Shown in pieces: positions 11,501 to 44,011 of a stretch of 64,000 bases of DNA (within the stretch, counting starts at the first letter, position 1; each line of letters starts with the position of its first letter). Both the position numbers and the translations under genes were made by a program. Source of the DNA: Streptomyces antioxidans (GTDB lineage: Bacteria; Actinomycetota; Actinomycetes; Streptomycetales; Streptomycetaceae); NCBI RefSeq assembly GCF_000968685.2, contig NZ_LAKD02000032.1, positions 62,001 through 126,000 on the forward strand, read 5' to 3'. The notes beneath the pieces are model-generated. The model saw only the letters and a program-made list of their open reading frames with translations, searched no databases and was not told where the DNA came from.

Positions 11501-14500
11501 TCCGGAGGCGACGGCCCTGGACGGCGAGGCGGGCCCGGTGAGCTACCGGGAGCTGGACCTCCGCGCCAACCGGCTGGCCCACCGGCTGATCGGCCGGGGC
11601 GTCGGCCCGGAGCGCCCGGTGGCCGTCCTGATGGACCGGTCGGTCGAGCTGGTGGTGGCGCTGCTGGCGGTCGTCAAGGCGGGCGGGGTGTACGTACCGC
11701 TGGACAGCCGGGCGCCCGGGGACCGGCTGCGGAGCGTGCTGGCGGAGGCGGGCGCGGAGGTGCTGCTGGCCGACCGCGCCTGGGAGCGCACGGCGGCGGA
11801 CATCTCGGGCGACCGCCGGACCCTGCTCGTGGAGTGTGCGTCAGGCGACGACGGCAACGGCCCGTCGCAGCCGCCGAACGTGGCGCTCTCCCCCGACAAC
11901 GCCCTGTACCTGATGTTCACTTCGGGCTCCACGGGACGGCCCAAGGGCGTCGCGGTGCGCCACCGCGATGTGACCGCCCTCGTCGCGGACCGCGCCTTCG
12001 CGGACCACGACCGGGTGCTGGTGCACTCGCCCCAGGCGTTCGACGCCTCGACGTACGAGCTGTGGGTACCGCTGCTGCGCGGCGGCCGGGCCGTGCTGGC
12101 GCCCGCCGGGGACGTGGACGCGGACACCGTGCGCCGGGCGATCGCCGAGTACGGGGTGAGCTGCCTATGGCTGACCGCCGGGCTGTTCCGGCTGCTGGCG
12201 CAGGAGGCGCCGGAGTGTCTGCGCGGCGCCCGGGAGGTGTGGACCGGCGGTGAGGCGGTGCCCCCGGGCGCGGTGCGCCGGGTGCTCGCGGCCTGCCCCG
12301 AGCTGACGGTGGTGGACGGCTACGGGCCCACCGAGACCACGACCTTCGCCACCCGGCGCCCGTTCCGCGCCGGTGCGGAGCTGCCGCGCTCGCTGCCCAT
12401 CGGACGGCCGCTTGACAACACCCGGACGTATGTCCTCGATGGCGCGCTCCAGCCGCAACCGCCGGGCGTTCCCGGGGAGTTGTACATCGCGGGGGCCGGG
12501 GTGGCGCGCGGCTACCACGGCCGCCCCGGCGCCACCGCCGAGCGGTACCTCGCCGATCCGTTCGGGCCGTCCGGCTCCCGGATGTACCGCACCGGGGACA
12601 TCGCGGCCTGGACCGACGACGGTGAACTGCGCTTCGTGGGCCGCGCCGACGACCAGCTGAAGGTCCGGGGCTTCCGCATCGAGCCGGGCGAGATCGAGGC
12701 CGCGCTGACCCGCCACGAGGCCGTGGCGGAGGCGGTGGTCACGCTCGCCCGGGTGGCCGACCGCACGCTGCTGACCGGCTACGCGGTGCCGGTGGCGGGG
12801 GCCGGGGTGCCCGGTGCCGGGGAGCTGCGGTCCTTCCTGGGCGGCCTGCTGCCCGACTACATGGTGCCCTCGGCGTTCGTCGCCCTGGACGCGCTGCCGC
12901 TCACCCGCAACGGCAAGGTGGACCGCCGCAGGCTGCCCGCGCCCGACCCGGCGGCGGCCGGGACGGCGGGGTATGTGGCGCCCCGTACCGACACCGAGCG
13001 GACCCTCGCGGAGATCTGGGGCACCCTGCTGGACCGGGAGCGCATCGGCGCCGAGGACAACTTCTTCCATCTGGGCGGGGATTCGATCCTCAGCATCCAG
13101 GTGGCCTCCCGCGCCCGGCAGGCGGGGCTGGCCCTCACCCCCCGGGAGCTCTTCCGGCATCCCACCATCGCCGCGCTCGCCGCCGTCACCACGCCCACCG
13201 CCACGCCCGCCGCCGACACCGGGCCGGTGACCGGCGAGGTGCCGCTCACCCCGATCCAGCACTGGTTCTTCCGTCTGCGGGCCGACCGGCCCGGCCACTT
13301 CAACCAGTCCGTGGCCGTGGAGCTCCAGCGGGAGCCTGACCTCCGCGCGCTGCGCGCGGCGCTCGACGCGCTGCTGGTCCACCATGACGCGCTGCGCATG
13401 CGGTTCGGGCCAGGCACCGACGGGGGCCCGCGGCAGTACTGCCCGCCGCCGGACCCGGCCGCACCGGCGCCCCTGCGGGAGCACGACCTGTCGGGGCTCG
13501 ACGCGGACCGCTGCCGGGCCGCCGAGGACGCGGCGATGGCGGAGGCGCGGGCCGGGTTCGACCTGGCGCGGGGGCCGCTGCTGGCCGCGCGGCTGTTCCA
13601 CCGCGGCGCGGGGCAGCGGCCGACGCTCTTCCTGACCGCTCACCACCTCGTGGTGGACGGTGTCTCCTGGCGGGTGCTGCTGGAGGACCTGAACACCGCG
13701 TACCGGCAGTTGCTCTCCGGCGGGCGGGCCGGCCTCGGCCCGCGCACCACGTCCGTGCGGGACTGGTCCCGCAAGCTGACCGACCACACCACCGCCGGCG
13801 GCTTCGACGCCGAACTCCCCCACTGGCGGGCCGTGGCCGCGGAGTGCGCCACCGGGCTGCCCGTGGACGGCGCGGGGGACAACACGGTGGCGTCCATGGC
13901 ATCGGTCACCGTCCGTCTCGACCGGGAGCGCACCGGGGCCCTGCTGCGACAGGTGCCCGAGGTCTACCGCACCCGCGTGGACGATGTGCTGCTCGCGGCG
14001 CTTGGCCGGGTGCTCGGTGACTGGACCGGGCGGCGCCGGATCGCCGTGGACCTGGAGGGCCACGGCCGGGAGGAGCACCTGCTGGACGGGGTGGACCTGT
14101 CCCGCACCGTCGGCTGGTTCACCAGCCTCTATCCGGTCGTCCTGGACGTTCCGGCGGGCGGCTGGGGCGAGACGCTGAAGTCCGTCAAGGAGCAGCTGCG
14201 GGCGGTGCCCGCACGCGGCATCGGCTACGGCGCGCTGCGCCACCTCTCCCCCGGCTCCGGGCTCCTGGACGCGGCCGGGCCCGGGATCAGCTTCAACTAC
14301 CTCGGGCAGTTCGACTGGTCGGCGGCGGATGACGACACCGGTCTCGTCCGCACCGTACGGGGTGGTCTCGGCGGTGACGCCGCGCCCGGCACGGCCCGGG
14401 CGCATCTGCTGGACGTCGTGGGCCGGGTGGAGCGCCGGTGCCTGGAGGTCACCTGGTACTACGGCACGGGGACGCACACCGAGGAGACGGTGGCGGGGCT

Positions 14501-17500
14501 GGCGCGGGGGATGCTCCGCGCGCTGGAGGAGATCATCGGCCACTGCGCCGACCCGGCGGCGGGCGGCCGTACCCCGTCGGACTTCCCGCTGGCCCGGCTC
14601 GACCAGGCCGCGGTGGACCGGATCGCCGCCGGCGGCCGGGCGGTGGAGGACATCTATCCGCTGACCCCGACCCAGGCCGGGATGCTGTTCCACGGGCTGA
14701 TGGACCCGGCGTCGGACGCGTATGTCAACCAGGTCCAGCTGACGCTGACCGGGGTGGGCGATCCGCGGTCGCTGGCCACCGCGTGGCAGCGGACGGTGGA
14801 CGCCAATCCGATCCTGCGCACCCATCTGGTGTGGGCGGACACCCCGGAGCCGCTGCAGGTCGTGACGGACCGGGCGGCGCTGCGGATCGTCCACCACGAC
14901 TGGGCGCGGCGGCCCGCGGAGTGGCGCGAGGCCGAACTGGACCGGATGCTCGCCGAGGACCGGGCCGAGGGGATCGACCTGGCCACGGCGCCGCTGATGC
15001 GGCTGGCGCTGATCCGGCTGTCCGCCGACGAGGTGCGGATCGTCTGGACCTTCCACCATGTGCTGCTCGACGGCTGGAGCGCGGCTCAGGTCTTCGACGA
15101 GGTCTGCGAGCGGTACGCGGCGCTGGTCTCGGAACGGGCGCCCGTGGTGCCCGCACGCCAGCCCTTCCGCGGGTACCTGGGCTGGCTGGGCGAGCAGGAC
15201 ACGGCGGAGGCCGAGCGGTATTGGCGTACGGCGCTTGCGGGGTTCACCTCGCCCACCGAACTGCCGCGGGACCGGCCCGCGGCGGAGGCGCACCGCAGCG
15301 CCTCCTCCGGCTCGCACCGGGTCACACTGGGCGCCGAGGAGTCCGCCCGGCTCCGTACCACCGCGCAGCGGTGCGGGCTGACGATGAACACGGTGGTACA
15401 GGGGGCCTGGGCACTGCTGCTGTCCCGGTACGGCGGGGCCGACGACGTGTGCTTCGGCACCACCGTCTCGGGGCGGCCGGCGGCGCTGCCGGGTGTCGAG
15501 TCCATGGTCGGGGTGTTCATCAACACCATCCCCACCCGGGTCCGGGTGGCCGGGGAGAGCGGACTGCTTGACTGGCTGCGGGAGCTGCAGTCGGCACAGT
15601 CGGAGTCCCGGCTCTACGAGTTCGTGTCCCTGGCGCAGCTGGGGAGCTGGAGCGAGGTGCCCGGCGGGGTGAGCCTCTTCGACTCGATCGTGGTCTTCGA
15701 GAACTACCCGTTCGACGGCGAGGCCATCGCGGCCCACGGCCTGGGCATCCGGCAGGAGCGGGATGTGGAGCCCACCAACTACGCGCTCAGCGTGGTGGTG
15801 GCGCCCGAGGAGCGGCTGTCGATCTGCCTGGACTACGACCCCGGCGCGTTCGACGCCCCGACGATCGAGCGGCTGGGCGGCTGTCTGCGGAACCTGTTGG
15901 TGGAGATGGCGGCCGATCCGGAGCGGCGGCTGGACGAACTGCCGCTGACCGGCGAAGCCGAGACGCGCGGGATCCTCGACCGCTTCAGCGGCCCGGTCTC
16001 CGCGGCGCCGGACGCGGTGCTGCCCGCGCTCTTCGAGGCGCGGGCGGCCCGTACCCCGGACGCGGTGGCGGTGATGGGCGACGGCGGGCCGCTGACCTAC
16101 CGGGAGCTGAACGAGCGCGCCAACCGGCTGGCCCGGCTGCTGATCGCCGCGGGCGCCGGACCGGAGCGCTTCGTGGCCCTGGCGCTGCCGCGCACACCGG
16201 AGCTGGTGGTGGCGGTGGTGGCGGTGCTCAAGAGCGGGGCGGCCTATCTTCCGGTCGACCCGGCGTATCCGGCGGAGCGGATCGCCTTCATGCTCGGCGA
16301 CATCGCCCCGGACACGGTGGTGACCACCGGGGAGGTGGCGGACCGGATCCCGGCCGGGGCGGGCGGCGGGCGGATCCTGCTGGACGACGCGGAGTTCCGG
16401 GAGCGGCTGGCGCGGCTGCCCGCCCAGGACATCGGCGGCGCCGAGCGGCGCGGCCCGCTGCTGCCCGGCCATCCGGCGTACGCCATCCACACCTCGGGGT
16501 CGACCGGTACGCCCAAGGGCGTCGTGGTCACCCATGAGAGCGTGGCGGCGCTGGCCGCGTGGGCGCGGGAGGAGTTCGGCACCCAGGGGCTCTCCCACGT
16601 GGTGGCCTCGACCTCCCTGAACTTCGACGTGTCGGTCTTCGAGATCCTGTGCCCGCTGCTGGCCGGCGGCGCCATCGAGATCGTCCGCGATCTGCTCACC
16701 CTGGCCGAGCGGACGGAGGCCTGGACGGCGAGCCTGATCAGCGCCGTGCCGTCGGCGCTCGGGCAGGTGCTCGGCAGGGGGTCGGTCTCGGTGACGGCGG
16801 ACACCGTGGTGCTGGCGGGCGAGGGGCTGGCCGCCCGCACCGTCAAGGAGGTCCGCGCGGCCATCCCCGGCTGCCGGGTGGCGAACGTCTACGGGCCCAC
16901 CGAGGCCACCGTCTACGCCACCGCCTGGACCTGCGACCCCGCCGACCCGGACCGCACCCCGCTCATCGGCGCCCCGGTGGCCGCCACCCGGGCCTACGCC
17001 CTGGACGCGCGGCTGCGGCCGGTGCCGGTCGGTGTGCCGGGCGAGCTGTACCTGGCGGGGCCGGGCCTCGCCCGGGGGTACTACGGCCGGGCGGGGCTGA
17101 CCGCGCAGCGGTTCACGGCCGATCCGTACGGGCCCACGGGCGGCCGGATGTACCGCACCGGCGACCTGGTCCGCTGGGACGAGCGGGGACAGCTGGAGTA
17201 CCTGGGCAGAACGGACGAGCAGGTCAAGGTGCGTGGCTTCCGCATCGAACTGGGCGAGGTCGAGGCGGCGCTGGCGCGCCATCCCGGTGTCGCCGAGGCG
17301 GCGGCGGCCGTCGTCGACACCGGCGGCCACAAGCGGCTGGCCGGTTATGTGGTGCCGCGTCCGGGCTCCGCGCCGGTGGACACCACCGCGATCCGGGCGT
17401 TCCTCACCACGAGCCTGCCGGACCATATGGTCCCCTCGGCCGTGGTGGTCCTGGACCGGCTGCCGCTGGGTTCCAGCGGCAAGCTGGACCGGCGTGCGCT

Positions 17501-20500
17501 GCCCGCACCGGTCTGGGCGGCCCGCGCCACCGGCCATGTGGAGCCGCGCACGGAGACCGAGAAGGCACTCGCCGCCATCTGGGCGGAGGTGCTGGGGGTC
17601 GAGCGGATCGGCGTGGAGGACAACTACTTCGCCCTCGGTGGCGATTCCATCCTCAGCATCCAGATCGTCTCCGCCGCCCGGCGCGCCGGTATCGAGCTGA
17701 CCCCCCGCCATCTCTTCGTCCACCAGACCGTGGCGGACCTGGCGGCGGCCGCGCGGGAGGCCCCGGCCACGGCGCCCGGGGGCGAGCGCGGTCCGGTGGT
17801 CGGCGAGGTGCCGCTGACCCCGATCCAGCACTGGCTCTTCGACCAACTGGGCGCCACGGCGGGGCACTTCACCCAGTCGGTCGCGGCCGAGCTGACCGCG
17901 CCGGTGGACCAGGGCGCGCTGCGCGCCGCCCTGTCCACGGTGCTGACCCACCATGACGCCCTGCGGCTGCGCTTCGAGCGGACCGGGGACGGCGCCGTGC
18001 GCCAGCACAACGCCCCGCCGGACGCGGAACCGGCTTGGGACGTCCACGATCTGTCCGCCGTGGCGCCCGAGCGGCGGGAGGCGGTGATGCGCGGCACGGC
18101 GGAGCGGATCCGGGCCGGGTTCGACCTGGCCCGGGGGCCGCTGCTGCGCGCCGCGCTCTTCACCCGGGGCGCGACGGAGCGGCCCGTACTGCTGCTGACG
18201 GCCCACCACTTGGTGGTGGACGCCGTCTCCTGGCGCATCGTGCTGGAGGACCTGGACACCGCCTACCGGCAGATCGTCGCGGGACGTACGCCGGAGCCGG
18301 GCCGCAAGACCACGTCGTTCCGCACCTGGGCGCTGCGTCTGGCCGAGCACACCGCCGCCGGGGGCTTCGACGCCGAGCGCGGCCACTGGGCGGCCTTCGA
18401 CGGCGCCGCCGACCTCCCCATGGACGGCGAAGGGCCCAACACCGCCGCCTCGGAGGAGGAGGTGACCGTACGGCTCGGCGCCGAGGAGACCCGGCTGCTG
18501 CTGCAGAAGGTGCCCGGCGCCTACCGGACCCGGGTCAACGATGTGCTGCTGTGTGCCCTGGGACGGGTGCTGGCCCGCTGGACCGGCCGGGACACGGTGG
18601 CGGTGGCCCTGGAGGGGCACGGCCGGGAGGAGATCTTCGACGGGGTCGATCTGTCCCGTACGGTCGGCTGGTTCACCAGCATGTTCCCCGTCGCGCTCGA
18701 GGCACCCGCCGACTGGGAGCTGGAGCGGACCCTGAAGGCCGTCAAGGAGCGGCTGCGGGCGGTCCCCGGGAACGGCCTCGGCTTCGGCGCGCTGCGCCAG
18801 CTGTCCGGCACGGCCGCCTCCGGGCTCCCCGCCACCCCGCAGATCAGCTTCAACTACCTCGGGCAGCAGGACTGGGCGCCCCCGGCGGGCGGTCTGCTGC
18901 ACGCCCTGGCCGGTGGGCTGGAGGGCGATATGAGCCCGGAGGCGCCCCGGCCGCATCCGCTCGATGTGATCGGGCGGGTCGCGGACCGGCGGCTCGAGCT
19001 CAGCTGGTCCTATTCCCGGTCGCTGCACCGGCGCACCACGGTGCGCCGGCTCGCCGAGGAGATGGCCGAGGAGCTGCGGGCGATCGTCCGGCTGTGCACC
19101 AGCGGGCACGCGGGCGGGCGCACGCCGTCGGACTTCCCGCTGGCCGGTCTTGACCAGGAGACCGTCGACCGGCTGGCGGGCGACGGCCGGGATGTGGCCG
19201 ATATCCATCCGCTGACCCCGACCCAGTCCGGACTGGTCTTCCATGCCCTGGCCCAGCGGGACCAGGGGCTCTATGTGGAGCAGGCGACCTTCGTCCTGGA
19301 CGGGGTCCGCGACTCCGGGGGGCTGGCCGCCGCCTGGCAGCATGTCGTGGACCGCACCCCGGTGCTGCGCGGCGCGGTGGTGGTGCACGATGTGCCCGAG
19401 CCGCTGATGATCGTGCGCCGCACCGCGACCGTACCGGTCGAGGAGCTGGACTGGAGCGGCCTCACGGAGGACGAGCGCACGGCCGAGCTGGAGCGGCTGC
19501 TGGACCGGGACCGCGCCCGCGGGATCGAGCTCACCGCGGCCCCGCTGCTGCGCGTCACCCTGGCCCGGCTCTCCCCCGCTGAGGTGCGGGTGCTGTGGAC
19601 CTTCCACCATGTGCTGCTGGACGGCTGGAGCGTCTTCCAGGTGCTGGGCGATGTCTTCGCCGCCCATGGCGCCCTGGCCGCCGGTGAGCAGCCGCGACTA
19701 CCGGCCCGCAGGCCGTTCGCCGACTATGTGAGCTGGCTCGCCCGTCAGGACCGCACACGCGCCGAGGCGCACTGGCGGCAGGCCCTGCACGGATTCGCCT
19801 CGCCCACTCCCCTCCCCTATGACCGCAGGCCGACGCCGGAGATCGCCACCCGGTCCTCGCGCTGGCTGTCGCACCGGCTCGGTGAGCGGGACACGGCCGC
19901 CCTCCAGGACTTCGCACGTCGACACCGGCTGACTCTGAATACGATCGTGCAGGGAGCTTGGGCCTTGCTCATGTCCCGCTTGAGCGGTGAGCCGGACGTC
20001 TGCTTCGGGACGACGGTCTCCGGGCGGCCCGCTGAGCTGCCCGGCGCGGACGACATCACCGGCATCTTCATCAACACCCTCCCGGTGCGGTGCGCGGTGG
20101 ACGGCGCCGCCGGTACCGCCGCCTGGCTGCGTGCGCTCCAGGCCGGGCAGGCGGACGCGCGCGGCTTCGGCCATGTGCCGCTGGCCCAGCTGCGGGAATG
20201 GAGCGAACTGCCCGCCGGGGCGGACCTCTTCGAAAGCCTGGTGGTGTTCGAGAGCTACCCCATCAACAGCTCCGCGGCGGCCGAACACGGGCTGCGGGTG
20301 CGCGATCTCAACGCCCTGGAGTCCACCAACTACGCGCTGACCGTGGTGGTTTCGCCCGGATCCGAACTGTGCGTGGAACTCGGCTACGACCCGCGGCTGT
20401 TCGAGGAGTCCACCGCCGGGGCGCTGGCCGACCGGCTCACCCATCTCCTCGGTGCGCTGGCCGCTGCCCCCGAGGAGCTGCCGCTGGACCGGATCGACGT

Positions 20501-22328
20501 CCTCCCGGCCGCCGAGCGCCACCGGCTCCTGGTCGAGTGGAACGCCACCGCACGGCAGGTGCCCGGGGCGACCTGGGCGGAGCTCGTCGAGGCGGCGGCG
20601 GACCGCCGGCCCGACGCCACGGCGGTGGACTCCCCCGGGCTCCGGCTGACCTACGCGGAGCTGGACTGCTGGGCCAACCGCCTGGCCCATCACCTCATCG
20701 GACGGGGCGTGGGCCCGGGCCGCATCGTCGCGCTGCTGCTGCCCCGCTCGGTGGAGTCCGTCGTCGCCCGGCTCGCGGTGGCCAAGGCAGGGGGCGCCTA
20801 TCTGCCCATCGACCCCGGCTACCCGGCCGAGCGCGTCGAGCTGATGCTCAAGGACTCCGCCCCGCACCTGGTGATCGAGCGGGCCGCCGAGGTCCAGGCG
20901 CCGGACGCCCCGGCGCACCGCCCCACGGACGAGGACCGACGCGCCGCCGTCCACCCGGACGACCCCGCGTATGTGATCTACACCTCCGGGTCCACCGGGA
21001 CCCCCAAGGGCGTGGTCGTCACCCACCGCGGGATCGCCGGGTTCGCCGCCGCCGAGGCCGAGCACTTCCGGGTCCGGCCGGGCGACCGGGTGCTGCGGTT
21101 CTCCTCGCCCGGTTTCGACGCCTCCGTACTGGAGCTGTGCATGGCGCTGCCGTCCGGGGCCACCCTGGTGGTGCCGGAGGAGGGACCGCTGCTGGGCGGC
21201 CATCTCGCGGAGGTGCTGCGGCGGCAGCGGATCACCCACACCCTCATCCCGCCCGCCGCCCTCGCCACACTGCCCCCGGGCACCGAGCGGGAGCTGCCCG
21301 AGCTGCGCACGCTGATCGTGGGAGGGGACGCCTGCGGGGCCGAGCTCGTCGCCCGCTGGGCGCCGCACCACCGCATGATCAACGCGTACGGGCCGACCGA
21401 AACCACCGTGGTGGCCACCTGGTCCGAACCGCTCCACCCCGACGGCGCCCCGCCGCCGATCGGGCGGCCCCTCCCCAACACCCGGGTGCATCTGCTCGAC
21501 GCGCGGCTGCGCCCGGTGCCGGTGGGGGCGGTCGGCGAGCTGTGGGTCAGCGGCCCTTCGCTCGCCCGCGGCTATCTGGGCCGCGCCGGGCTGACCGCCG
21601 CCCGCTTCGTCGCCGACCCGTTCGGGCCGCCCGGCTCCCGGATGTACCGCACCGGCGACCTCGCCCGCTATGACGCGGAAGGGCGTCTGCACCACCTGGG
21701 CCGCGGCGACCACCAGCTCAAGCTGCACGGCCACCGCATCGAGGCCGGTGAGGTGGAGACCGCGCTGTGCGGCCACCCCGCCGTCGCGGAGGCCGTGGTG
21801 ACGGTGCGGGAGGACGAGCCCGGAGCGCGCCGGCTGGTGGCCCATCTGGTCCTGGTGCCCGGGGCAGGTGCCCCGGCCGACACCGAGCTGCGCACCCGGC
21901 TGGGCCGGACGCTGCCGGGCCCGATGGTCCCCTCGGCGTTCGCCGTGCTGGACCGGCTGCCGCTCAACGAGAACGGCAAGACCGACCGTGCGGCGCTGCC
22001 CGCGCCGGGACCGGCCGCCACCACCGCCGCACCAGCCGCCCATATCGCCCCGCGCACCCCCACCGAGGAGGTCATCGCGGAGATCTGGTCGGAGGTGCTT
22101 GAGGTGTCGCCGGTCGGCGCGGGGGACGAGTTCTTCGCCCTGGGCGGTGACTCGGTCCGCAGTCTGCTGATCGCCTCCCGCGCCAAGGAGGCGTTCGCCG
22201 TCGACCTGACGCCGCGGGACATCCTGACCGCGCGCACCGTCTCCGCCCTCGCCGAGCTGGTCGAGGAGCACATCCTGCGCGAACTCGAAGACGCCGCTTC
22301 CGGCGGCAGCGACCACGACGACCGGTGA
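3699..22328 (+). CDS. Nonribosomal peptide synthetase 1, modules 1-5 (A-T, C-A-T-E, C-A-T-E, C-A-T-E, C-A-T)
   Basis: Predicted product is 6,209 residues. It loads and joins the first five amino acids of the peptide. Domains by residue: A1 (25-540), T1 (Ser564); C2 (620-1050), A2 (1080-1580), T2 (Ser1621), E2 (1677-2110); C3 (2125-2560), A3 (2590-3085), T3 (Ser3129), E3 (3181-3630); C4 (3649-4085), A4 (4108-4605), T4 (Ser4650), E4 (4704-5150); C5 (5167-5600), A5 (5625-6110), T5 (Ser6152). All C and E domains keep HHxxxD and all T domains keep LGGDS. C2 starts in the L-acceptor style (LPLSxAQxRLWFL); C3, C4 and C5 start with the [14 protein letters not shown] signature expected after epimerisation. 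ATG at 3699 is chosen because the protein N-terminus then starts just before A1; upstream codons in the same frame only shadow the macrocyclase gene. There is no N-terminal C domain, so the chain should start with a free amino group. An acidic C-terminal tail may dock to NRPS2. Confidence 0.95.
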   Translation: MTDDCETSSVSAPQPAPDLPPEAWNATDRAVSRAPLGELFALRAKRTPEAPALVADGREWSFREVERWANRLAHRLIGRGVGPERVVALVLPRSAELVVAELAVAKAGGAYLPIDPAHPEERRAMMLADARPVAVLDDPAEILEAGAGEGPDHPPGRGELLGPLYPEHPAYVIYTSGSTGVPKGVLVPHAGLGNFSAATAAHYRVRPGDRVLQFSSPSFDASVLELCSSLLAGAALVVPPEGPLLGAELASVLREKRVTHALIPPAALATVPPEELHDGLPDFRTLIVGAEACPADLVDLWAPGRRMVNSYGPTEATVVASWTDALAAGTGAPPIGRPLPNTRVFVLDEAARQVPVGATGELCIGGAGLARGYLDRPGLTAERFTACPFGPPGSRMYRTGDLVRWNAYGELEFLGRADHQVKVRGFRIELGEVEAALARHPQVGSAVVTVREDEPGQRRLVGYVVPPGGGAPPKVAEVRAAVARVLPAHMVPSAYVVLDAFPLTPHRKIDRRALPAPRSAPDGDSRHIAPRTPAEEALARIWSEVLPVDSVGVEDDFLGLGGDSILGVRLLARVRAELGVGLSLRALLDARTVARLAATLPSEAAGTPEAPIPPAPRDRPLPLSSAQRRLWFLDDLTSGGTEYNTGAGLRLDGPLEVAALRRALDRLAARHDALRTTFATVDGHGVQQVAAHGTVPLERVDLGGHPARRRAEALDATLTAELNRPYDLRRSPLTRALLIRLADGEHILLLAQHHIVTDGWSVGLLVRELTALYAAEVSGTGVALPEPALQYPDFAVWERSRPATAGADADLAYWRDRLAGMQTLELPTDRPRPPVRTTAGAVHRRELPAELVAGLARLGRERDTTQFTLLAAAVAVLFSRYSGQRDIALGTVTAGRHREELESVAGFFVNTLVLRADVDGDSTVERFLDAMRETVLDAFSHDRLPFERVVEELAPRRDPSRNPLVQALVVQQSALVPGREAGGVRFTEHALPRPAARFDLVLEFLPRDDGSLGLTVEFNSDLFDAATIERMAGHLHRLLTAMVGDPGATLVELRMLADAEWHAMLDAWNGPERPAVEATLPGLFAVQVARRPAATAVTRGDAGLSYDEVNRRANRLARLLIAGGAGPERLVALALPRSAELVVVLLAVLKAGAGYLPVDPEYPAERIAFMLEDAAPSIILTTTGAVGCLPVDTAPLLLDDPEVRARLDGLADGDITDAERLRPLLPAHPAYVIYTSGSTGRPKGVVVTHSAVAGLAAWAEAELGRERLTDVVASTSLNFDVSVFEILCPLLAGGSVEVVGDLLALTDPGGRPRAAGLLSGVPSVFSRLLGGERPADGARTVVLAGEALPAQTVRDIREAMPSCRIANLYGPTEATVYATGWFCDGQAPPQAPPIGRPVAGTRAYVLDPTLRLVPPGVTGELYLGGQGLARGYLRRPGLTAHRFLADPFGPPGSRMYRTGDLVRWNGEGQLEYVGRADDQVKIRGFRIELGEVETALLRHPDIAEAAAVARETGGHRRLIAHVVAAAGAEPDPAGLRRFLRRSLPDYMVPASVVVLERMPLNPNGKLDRGRLPEPDWAEAAAPGYVAPRTATERTLAAVWARILRVERVGMEDNFFSLGGDSILSIQLVSQARRAGLAVTSRDVYRHQTIAALALHLDTTAAPAGPAAEGDATATGELPLTPIQHWLFTTDPERAGHFNQTVSLVLPEDVDEDALRHALDALVDHHDALRSRFHRRDGGWYQRIEDPAAVRVPLETTGAGHLGRFDLAEGPLMRAVLDREAGPHPVLHLTIHHAVVDGVAWRVLLEDLDSAYRRAAHDEGAGLPAKSSPLRRWALRLNSHAREGGFADEEAYWTGLAGACDPALPTDLRGAAGANTYASARSVTVRLGPEETAALLHTLPEAYRTQVNDVLLSALARVLHRWTGRARVPVDVEGHGREELFADLDLSRTVGWFTTRFPVALDLPDGGWGEVLKSVKEQMRAVPRRGLGYGVRRHLLDGAGLPDGPTAGISFNYLGRFEAPGGGDGLFRGLHRELALDADPASPRPHPLEVVGRAREDGLEFTWFYSARLHREETVARLAGEFREALCEIARHGSAPGAGGRTPSDFPLAALDQTAVDRLAGNGGTVEDIYPLTPTQTGMLFHALAQGDRRAYFQQLTFVLDGVPEPAALAAAWQRVADRTQVLRARAVWEGVSEPVQVVERGVRIPVALLDWRHLSGPDERREELRRFLAEDRERGLDLAAAPLTRLALARLSETEVQVVWTFHHLILDGWSLFQVLSDVFHCHARARAGASGAAMADGLPGRRPFGDYVAWLRERDGALAEEHWRARLGDLTEPTPLPYDREPTETHHAESTEDVRVTLPATTTRRLQALARGEGLTLNTVVQGAWALLLARLSGREDVVFGTTVSGRPPELPGVETMNGLFITTVPTRLTVPSGCTLLSWLSAVQSGQTEDRRFDFVPLTRLRSWTGLPERANLFDSIVVFENYPVGGDLAAAHGLALRELTGVETTNYPLSLVVYPGEELALRLGHDPALFDGATARRLAEHLTVLLTAMADTPDLAPAHLPMLTAARRHQVLREWNDTAVPLPESTVAGLFAEQVRCAPEATALDGEAGPVSYRELDLRANRLAHRLIGRGVGPERPVAVLMDRSVELVVALLAVVKAGGVYVPLDSRAPGDRLRSVLAEAGAEVLLADRAWERTAADISGDRRTLLVECASGDDGNGPSQPPNVALSPDNALYLMFTSGSTGRPKGVAVRHRDVTALVADRAFADHDRVLVHSPQAFDASTYELWVPLLRGGRAVLAPAGDVDADTVRRAIAEYGVSCLWLTAGLFRLLAQEAPECLRGAREVWTGGEAVPPGAVRRVLAACPELTVVDGYGPTETTTFATRRPFRAGAELPRSLPIGRPLDNTRTYVLDGALQPQPPGVPGELYIAGAGVARGYHGRPGATAERYLADPFGPSGSRMYRTGDIAAWTDDGELRFVGRADDQLKVRGFRIEPGEIEAALTRHEAVAEAVVTLARVADRTLLTGYAVPVAGAGVPGAGELRSFLGGLLPDYMVPSAFVALDALPLTRNGKVDRRRLPAPDPAAAGTAGYVAPRTDTERTLAEIWGTLLDRERIGAEDNFFHLGGDSILSIQVASRARQAGLALTPRELFRHPTIAALAAVTTPTATPAADTGPVTGEVPLTPIQHWFFRLRADRPGHFNQSVAVELQREPDLRALRAALDALLVHHDALRMRFGPGTDGGPRQYCPPPDPAAPAPLREHDLSGLDADRCRAAEDAAMAEARAGFDLARGPLLAARLFHRGAGQRPTLFLTAHHLVVDGVSWRVLLEDLNTAYRQLLSGGRAGLGPRTTSVRDWSRKLTDHTTAGGFDAELPHWRAVAAECATGLPVDGAGDNTVASMASVTVRLDRERTGALLRQVPEVYRTRVDDVLLAALGRVLGDWTGRRRIAVDLEGHGREEHLLDGVDLSRTVGWFTSLYPVVLDVPAGGWGETLKSVKEQLRAVPARGIGYGALRHLSPGSGLLDAAGPGISFNYLGQFDWSAADDDTGLVRTVRGGLGGDAAPGTARAHLLDVVGRVERRCLEVTWYYGTGTHTEETVAGLARGMLRALEEIIGHCADPAAGGRTPSDFPLARLDQAAVDRIAAGGRAVEDIYPLTPTQAGMLFHGLMDPASDAYVNQVQLTLTGVGDPRSLATAWQRTVDANPILRTHLVWADTPEPLQVVTDRAALRIVHHDWARRPAEWREAELDRMLAEDRAEGIDLATAPLMRLALIRLSADEVRIVWTFHHVLLDGWSAAQVFDEVCERYAALVSERAPVVPARQPFRGYLGWLGEQDTAEAERYWRTALAGFTSPTELPRDRPAAEAHRSASSGSHRVTLGAEESARLRTTAQRCGLTMNTVVQGAWALLLSRYGGADDVCFGTTVSGRPAALPGVESMVGVFINTIPTRVRVAGESGLLDWLRELQSAQSESRLYEFVSLAQLGSWSEVPGGVSLFDSIVVFENYPFDGEAIAAHGLGIRQERDVEPTNYALSVVVAPEERLSICLDYDPGAFDAPTIERLGGCLRNLLVEMAADPERRLDELPLTGEAETRGILDRFSGPVSAAPDAVLPALFEARAARTPDAVAVMGDGGPLTYRELNERANRLARLLIAAGAGPERFVALALPRTPELVVAVVAVLKSGAAYLPVDPAYPAERIAFMLGDIAPDTVVTTGEVADRIPAGAGGGRILLDDAEFRERLARLPAQDIGGAERRGPLLPGHPAYAIHTSGSTGTPKGVVVTHESVAALAAWAREEFGTQGLSHVVASTSLNFDVSVFEILCPLLAGGAIEIVRDLLTLAERTEAWTASLISAVPSALGQVLGRGSVSVTADTVVLAGEGLAARTVKEVRAAIPGCRVANVYGPTEATVYATAWTCDPADPDRTPLIGAPVAATRAYALDARLRPVPVGVPGELYLAGPGLARGYYGRAGLTAQRFTADPYGPTGGRMYRTGDLVRWDERGQLEYLGRTDEQVKVRGFRIELGEVEAALARHPGVAEAAAAVVDTGGHKRLAGYVVPRPGSAPVDTTAIRAFLTTSLPDHMVPSAVVVLDRLPLGSSGKLDRRALPAPVWAARATGHVEPRTETEKALAAIWAEVLGVERIGVEDNYFALGGDSILSIQIVSAARRAGIELTPRHLFVHQTVADLAAAAREAPATAPGGERGPVVGEVPLTPIQHWLFDQLGATAGHFTQSVAAELTAPVDQGALRAALSTVLTHHDALRLRFERTGDGAVRQHNAPPDAEPAWDVHDLSAVAPERREAVMRGTAERIRAGFDLARGPLLRAALFTRGATERPVLLLTAHHLVVDAVSWRIVLEDLDTAYRQIVAGRTPEPGRKTTSFRTWALRLAEHTAAGGFDAERGHWAAFDGAADLPMDGEGPNTAASEEEVTVRLGAEETRLLLQKVPGAYRTRVNDVLLCALGRVLARWTGRDTVAVALEGHGREEIFDGVDLSRTVGWFTSMFPVALEAPADWELERTLKAVKERLRAVPGNGLGFGALRQLSGTAASGLPATPQISFNYLGQQDWAPPAGGLLHALAGGLEGDMSPEAPRPHPLDVIGRVADRRLELSWSYSRSLHRRTTVRRLAEEMAEELRAIVRLCTSGHAGGRTPSDFPLAGLDQETVDRLAGDGRDVADIHPLTPTQSGLVFHALAQRDQGLYVEQATFVLDGVRDSGGLAAAWQHVVDRTPVLRGAVVVHDVPEPLMIVRRTATVPVEELDWSGLTEDERTAELERLLDRDRARGIELTAAPLLRVTLARLSPAEVRVLWTFHHVLLDGWSVFQVLGDVFAAHGALAAGEQPRLPARRPFADYVSWLARQDRTRAEAHWRQALHGFASPTPLPYDRRPTPEIATRSSRWLSHRLGERDTAALQDFARRHRLTLNTIVQGAWALLMSRLSGEPDVCFGTTVSGRPAELPGADDITGIFINTLPVRCAVDGAAGTAAWLRALQAGQADARGFGHVPLAQLREWSELPAGADLFESLVVFESYPINSSAAAEHGLRVRDLNALESTNYALTVVVSPGSELCVELGYDPRLFEESTAGALADRLTHLLGALAAAPEELPLDRIDVLPAAERHRLLVEWNATARQVPGATWAELVEAAADRRPDATAVDSPGLRLTYAELDCWANRLAHHLIGRGVGPGRIVALLLPRSVESVVARLAVAKAGGAYLPIDPGYPAERVELMLKDSAPHLVIERAAEVQAPDAPAHRPTDEDRRAAVHPDDPAYVIYTSGSTGTPKGVVVTHRGIAGFAAAEAEHFRVRPGDRVLRFSSPGFDASVLELCMALPSGATLVVPEEGPLLGGHLAEVLRRQRITHTLIPPAALATLPPGTERELPELRTLIVGGDACGAELVARWAPHHRMINAYGPTETTVVATWSEPLHPDGAPPPIGRPLPNTRVHLLDARLRPVPVGAVGELWVSGPSLARGYLGRAGLTAARFVADPFGPPGSRMYRTGDLARYDAEGRLHHLGRGDHQLKLHGHRIEAGEVETALCGHPAVAEAVVTVREDEPGARRLVAHLVLVPGAGAPADTELRTRLGRTLPGPMVPSAFAVLDRLPLNENGKTDRAALPAPGPAATTAAPAAHIAPRTPTEEVIAEIWSEVLEVSPVGAGDEFFALGGDSVRSLLIASRAKEAFAVDLTPRDILTARTVSALAELVEEHILRELEDAASGGSDHDDR
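5530..10065 (+). other. Module 2: C-A-T-E, unresolved D residue
   Basis: L-type C domain (HHIVTDG), A code DVFSVALVYK, T Ser1621, E domain with [18 protein letters not shown] and RTVGWFT. The code matches none of the standard proteinogenic codes I remember. Its opening DVFSV recalls codes listed for unusual cyclic or guanidino residues, but this is a weak recollection. Module 4 has nearly the same pocket. Confidence 0.7.
10066..14634 (+). other. Module 3: C-A-T-E, predicted D-Val
   Basis: D-acceptor C domain ([18 protein letters not shown]), A code DAYWWGGTFK, which belongs to the Val group (compare DAFWIGGTFK), T Ser3129, E domain with [11 protein letters not shown] and RTVGWFT. The same code occurs in module 9. 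Confidence 0.75.
14635..19187 (+). other. Module 4: C-A-T-E, unresolved D residue, like module 2
   Basis: D-acceptor C domain ([18 protein letters not shown]), A code DVFSVAVVYK, T Ser4650, E domain whose active-site motif is [11 protein letters not shown] (Gly to Ala after the Asp). Core A3 reads HTSGSTG instead of YTSGSTG. The pocket differs from module 2 only at one position (Leu/Val). Confidence 0.7.
19188..22328 (+). other. Module 5: C-A-T, hydrophobic L residue, docks to NRPS2
   Basis: D-acceptor C domain ([17 protein letters not shown]), A code DALLIGAVVK, T Ser6152 in LGGDSVRS. The core A8 motif is altered to LKLHGHRIE where KIRGFRIE is usual. No E domain. The tail after the T domain is acidic ([10 protein letters not shown]). 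Confidence 0.7.
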
Positions 22329-22339
22329 GGAAGGACGAC

Positions 22340-42432
<20,093 letters not shown>

Positions 42433-42436
<4 letters not shown>

Positions 42437-43683
42437 CCGCGGCCCCGCCGGTGTCCCCGCCGGTTCCGCTGGCGCGCAACCGCGACTACCGGCTGCTGTG
42501 GGGCGGTCAGGCGCTCTCGGAGTTCGGCTTCCACACCGCGCTGATCGCGTTTCCGCTGCTGGTCCTGGCGCTCACCGGTTCTGGCGCCGCCTCCGGTCTG
42601 GTCATGGGCACCATCGCCGCCGCTCAGATGGTGGCAGGGCTCCCGGCGGGTGTCCTGGTGGACCGCTACGACCGCAAGGCCATCATGCTGGGCTGTGAGG
42701 CGGCCCAGGCGGTCTCCGCCGTCAGCCTGGTGGCCGCCGTGTGGGCGGGCGCGGCCACCGTCTGGCACATGGCCGTCGTGGCGGCGGTGTTCGGGGCGAG
42801 CGCGGCCCTCTTCGAACCGGCGGAGAACGCGTCGCTGCCCGGCCTGGTGGCGGACGAGCACCTGCCCACTGCGGTGGCGATGAACACGGCACGGGCCTCG
42901 ATGGGGCAGCTGGCGGGCACCGCGACCGGCGGGTTCCTGTTCGCCGTGGGGCGGTTCGTGCCCTTTCTGGTGGACGCCGTGACCCATACGCTCTCCTTCG
43001 TCGCGCTGCTCTTCGTCCGGCTGCCGCCGCGCGAGCGGTCCACCGGCGGGGCGGGCCCGCTGGGCCGGGAGGCGCTGGCCGGGCTGCGGTGGGTGTGGCG
43101 GGAGCGCAGGATCCGGGTCACGGTGGTGTGCGCGGTGGTGCTCAACCTGTTCTTCAGCGCCTTCTACCTCGTCGTCATCGTGCTCGCCGAGTCCCGGGGG
43201 GTGCCCTCAGGTGAGGTCGGCGTGATGGCGGCCATGCTGGGGGTGGGCGGGGTGGCGGGCGCGCTGCTGGCGCCCGTACTGCACCGGCGGCTGGGCCCGT
43301 ACGGCGGCATCATCGCGGTGTTCTGGTCGCTGGCCGTGCTCGCCCCGGTCACCGTGCTGATGGACAGCGGCTATCTCATCGGGGTGCTGTTCGCGCTGAT
43401 GGCGCTGTTCCCGCCGACGGCGAACACCGCGATCATGACCGATCAACTGCTGCGCACCCCGGACGAGTTGCGCGGCAGGCTCACCAGCACACTCGTCCTG
43501 GCCTGCGGCGCGGCGGGCGCGGCGGGCCCCGCGCTGGGCGGATCGCTCGCCCAGGCCCTGCCGGGCGACCGGGCGATCCTGCTCTGCTCGGCGGGGATGG
43601 CCGCCGCGGCCGTCCTGGCCACCCTCAGCCCGACGCTGCGCACGCTGTCCCGCCGTCATGAGGCCGGGCGGCCGACCGACTGA
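42433..43683 (+). CDS. MFS exporter (EntS-like), probable peptide efflux
   Basis: Predicted product is 416 residues with about twelve hydrophobic segments. The motif DRYDRKAIM (about residue 76) is the loop 2-3 signature of drug:H+ antiporters, and the overall pattern resembles the enterobactin exporter EntS family. The start ATG overlaps the NRPS2 stop (ATGA), so translation is coupled to the synthetase, and export of the peptide product is the obvious role. It could also give self-resistance. The substrate is inferred from position only. Confidence 0.88.
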
Positions 43684-43711
43684 CCTCCATCCGACACTTC
43701 CCGGCCATTTC

Positions 43712-43765
43712 CGATCCGACCGACCTGACCGACTCAACCGACCTGACCGACCTGACCGACCTGAC
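43712..43765 (+). repeat. Six tandem 9-nt units before mbtH
   Basis: The unit CGACCTGAC is repeated six times; four copies are exact and two diverge. The repeat sits in the leader between the MFS gene and the MbtH gene, ending about 25 bases before the start codon. No clear function; possibly a spacer expansion by replication slippage. Confidence 0.85.
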
Positions 43766-43790
43766 CGATCATCGACAGGAGAGACCGACC

Positions 43791-43994
43791 ATGGACGACA
43801 ACGCCCGCTACCAGGTGCTGCGCAACGACGAGGACCAGTACTCGCTGTGGCCCGCGGACCTTGAGGTGCCCGAGGGCTGGCGCCCCGTCGGCAAGGAGGG
43901 CACCAAGGACGAGTGCTCCGCGTACGTCGACGAGGTGTGGACCGATATGCGGCCGCGCAGCCTGCGCGAACGCATGGACAACGTGGCGTCCTGA
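43791..43994 (+). CDS. MbtH-like protein
   Basis: Predicted product is 67 residues, the normal size. MbtH-like proteins bind NRPS adenylation domains and are often needed for their folding or activity. The family signature is complete: N-x-E/D-x-Q-x-SLWP near residues 12-20, GWRPVG, and W-T-D-M-R-P-x-S-L-R near the end. ATG at 43791 follows AGGAGAG (about 43777-43783) at good spacing. It is the last gene of the NRPS unit and most likely serves some of the ten A domains encoded just upstream. Confidence 0.96.
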   Translation: MDDNARYQVLRNDEDQYSLWPADLEVPEGWRPVGKEGTKDECSAYVDEVWTDMRPRSLRERMDNVAS

Positions 43995-44011
43995 CCGGGG
44001 CCTCATGACGC

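Noticed and set aside
12165..19667. A 2,500-codon open frame on the - strand opposite NRPS1
   Set aside because: It is a shadow of the NRPS codon pattern in very GC-rich DNA: the translation is Arg/Gly/His/Pro-rich, has no domain, and the + strand frame is unquestionably coding. The same applies to 5253-9146, 21668-25981 and 31499-35038.
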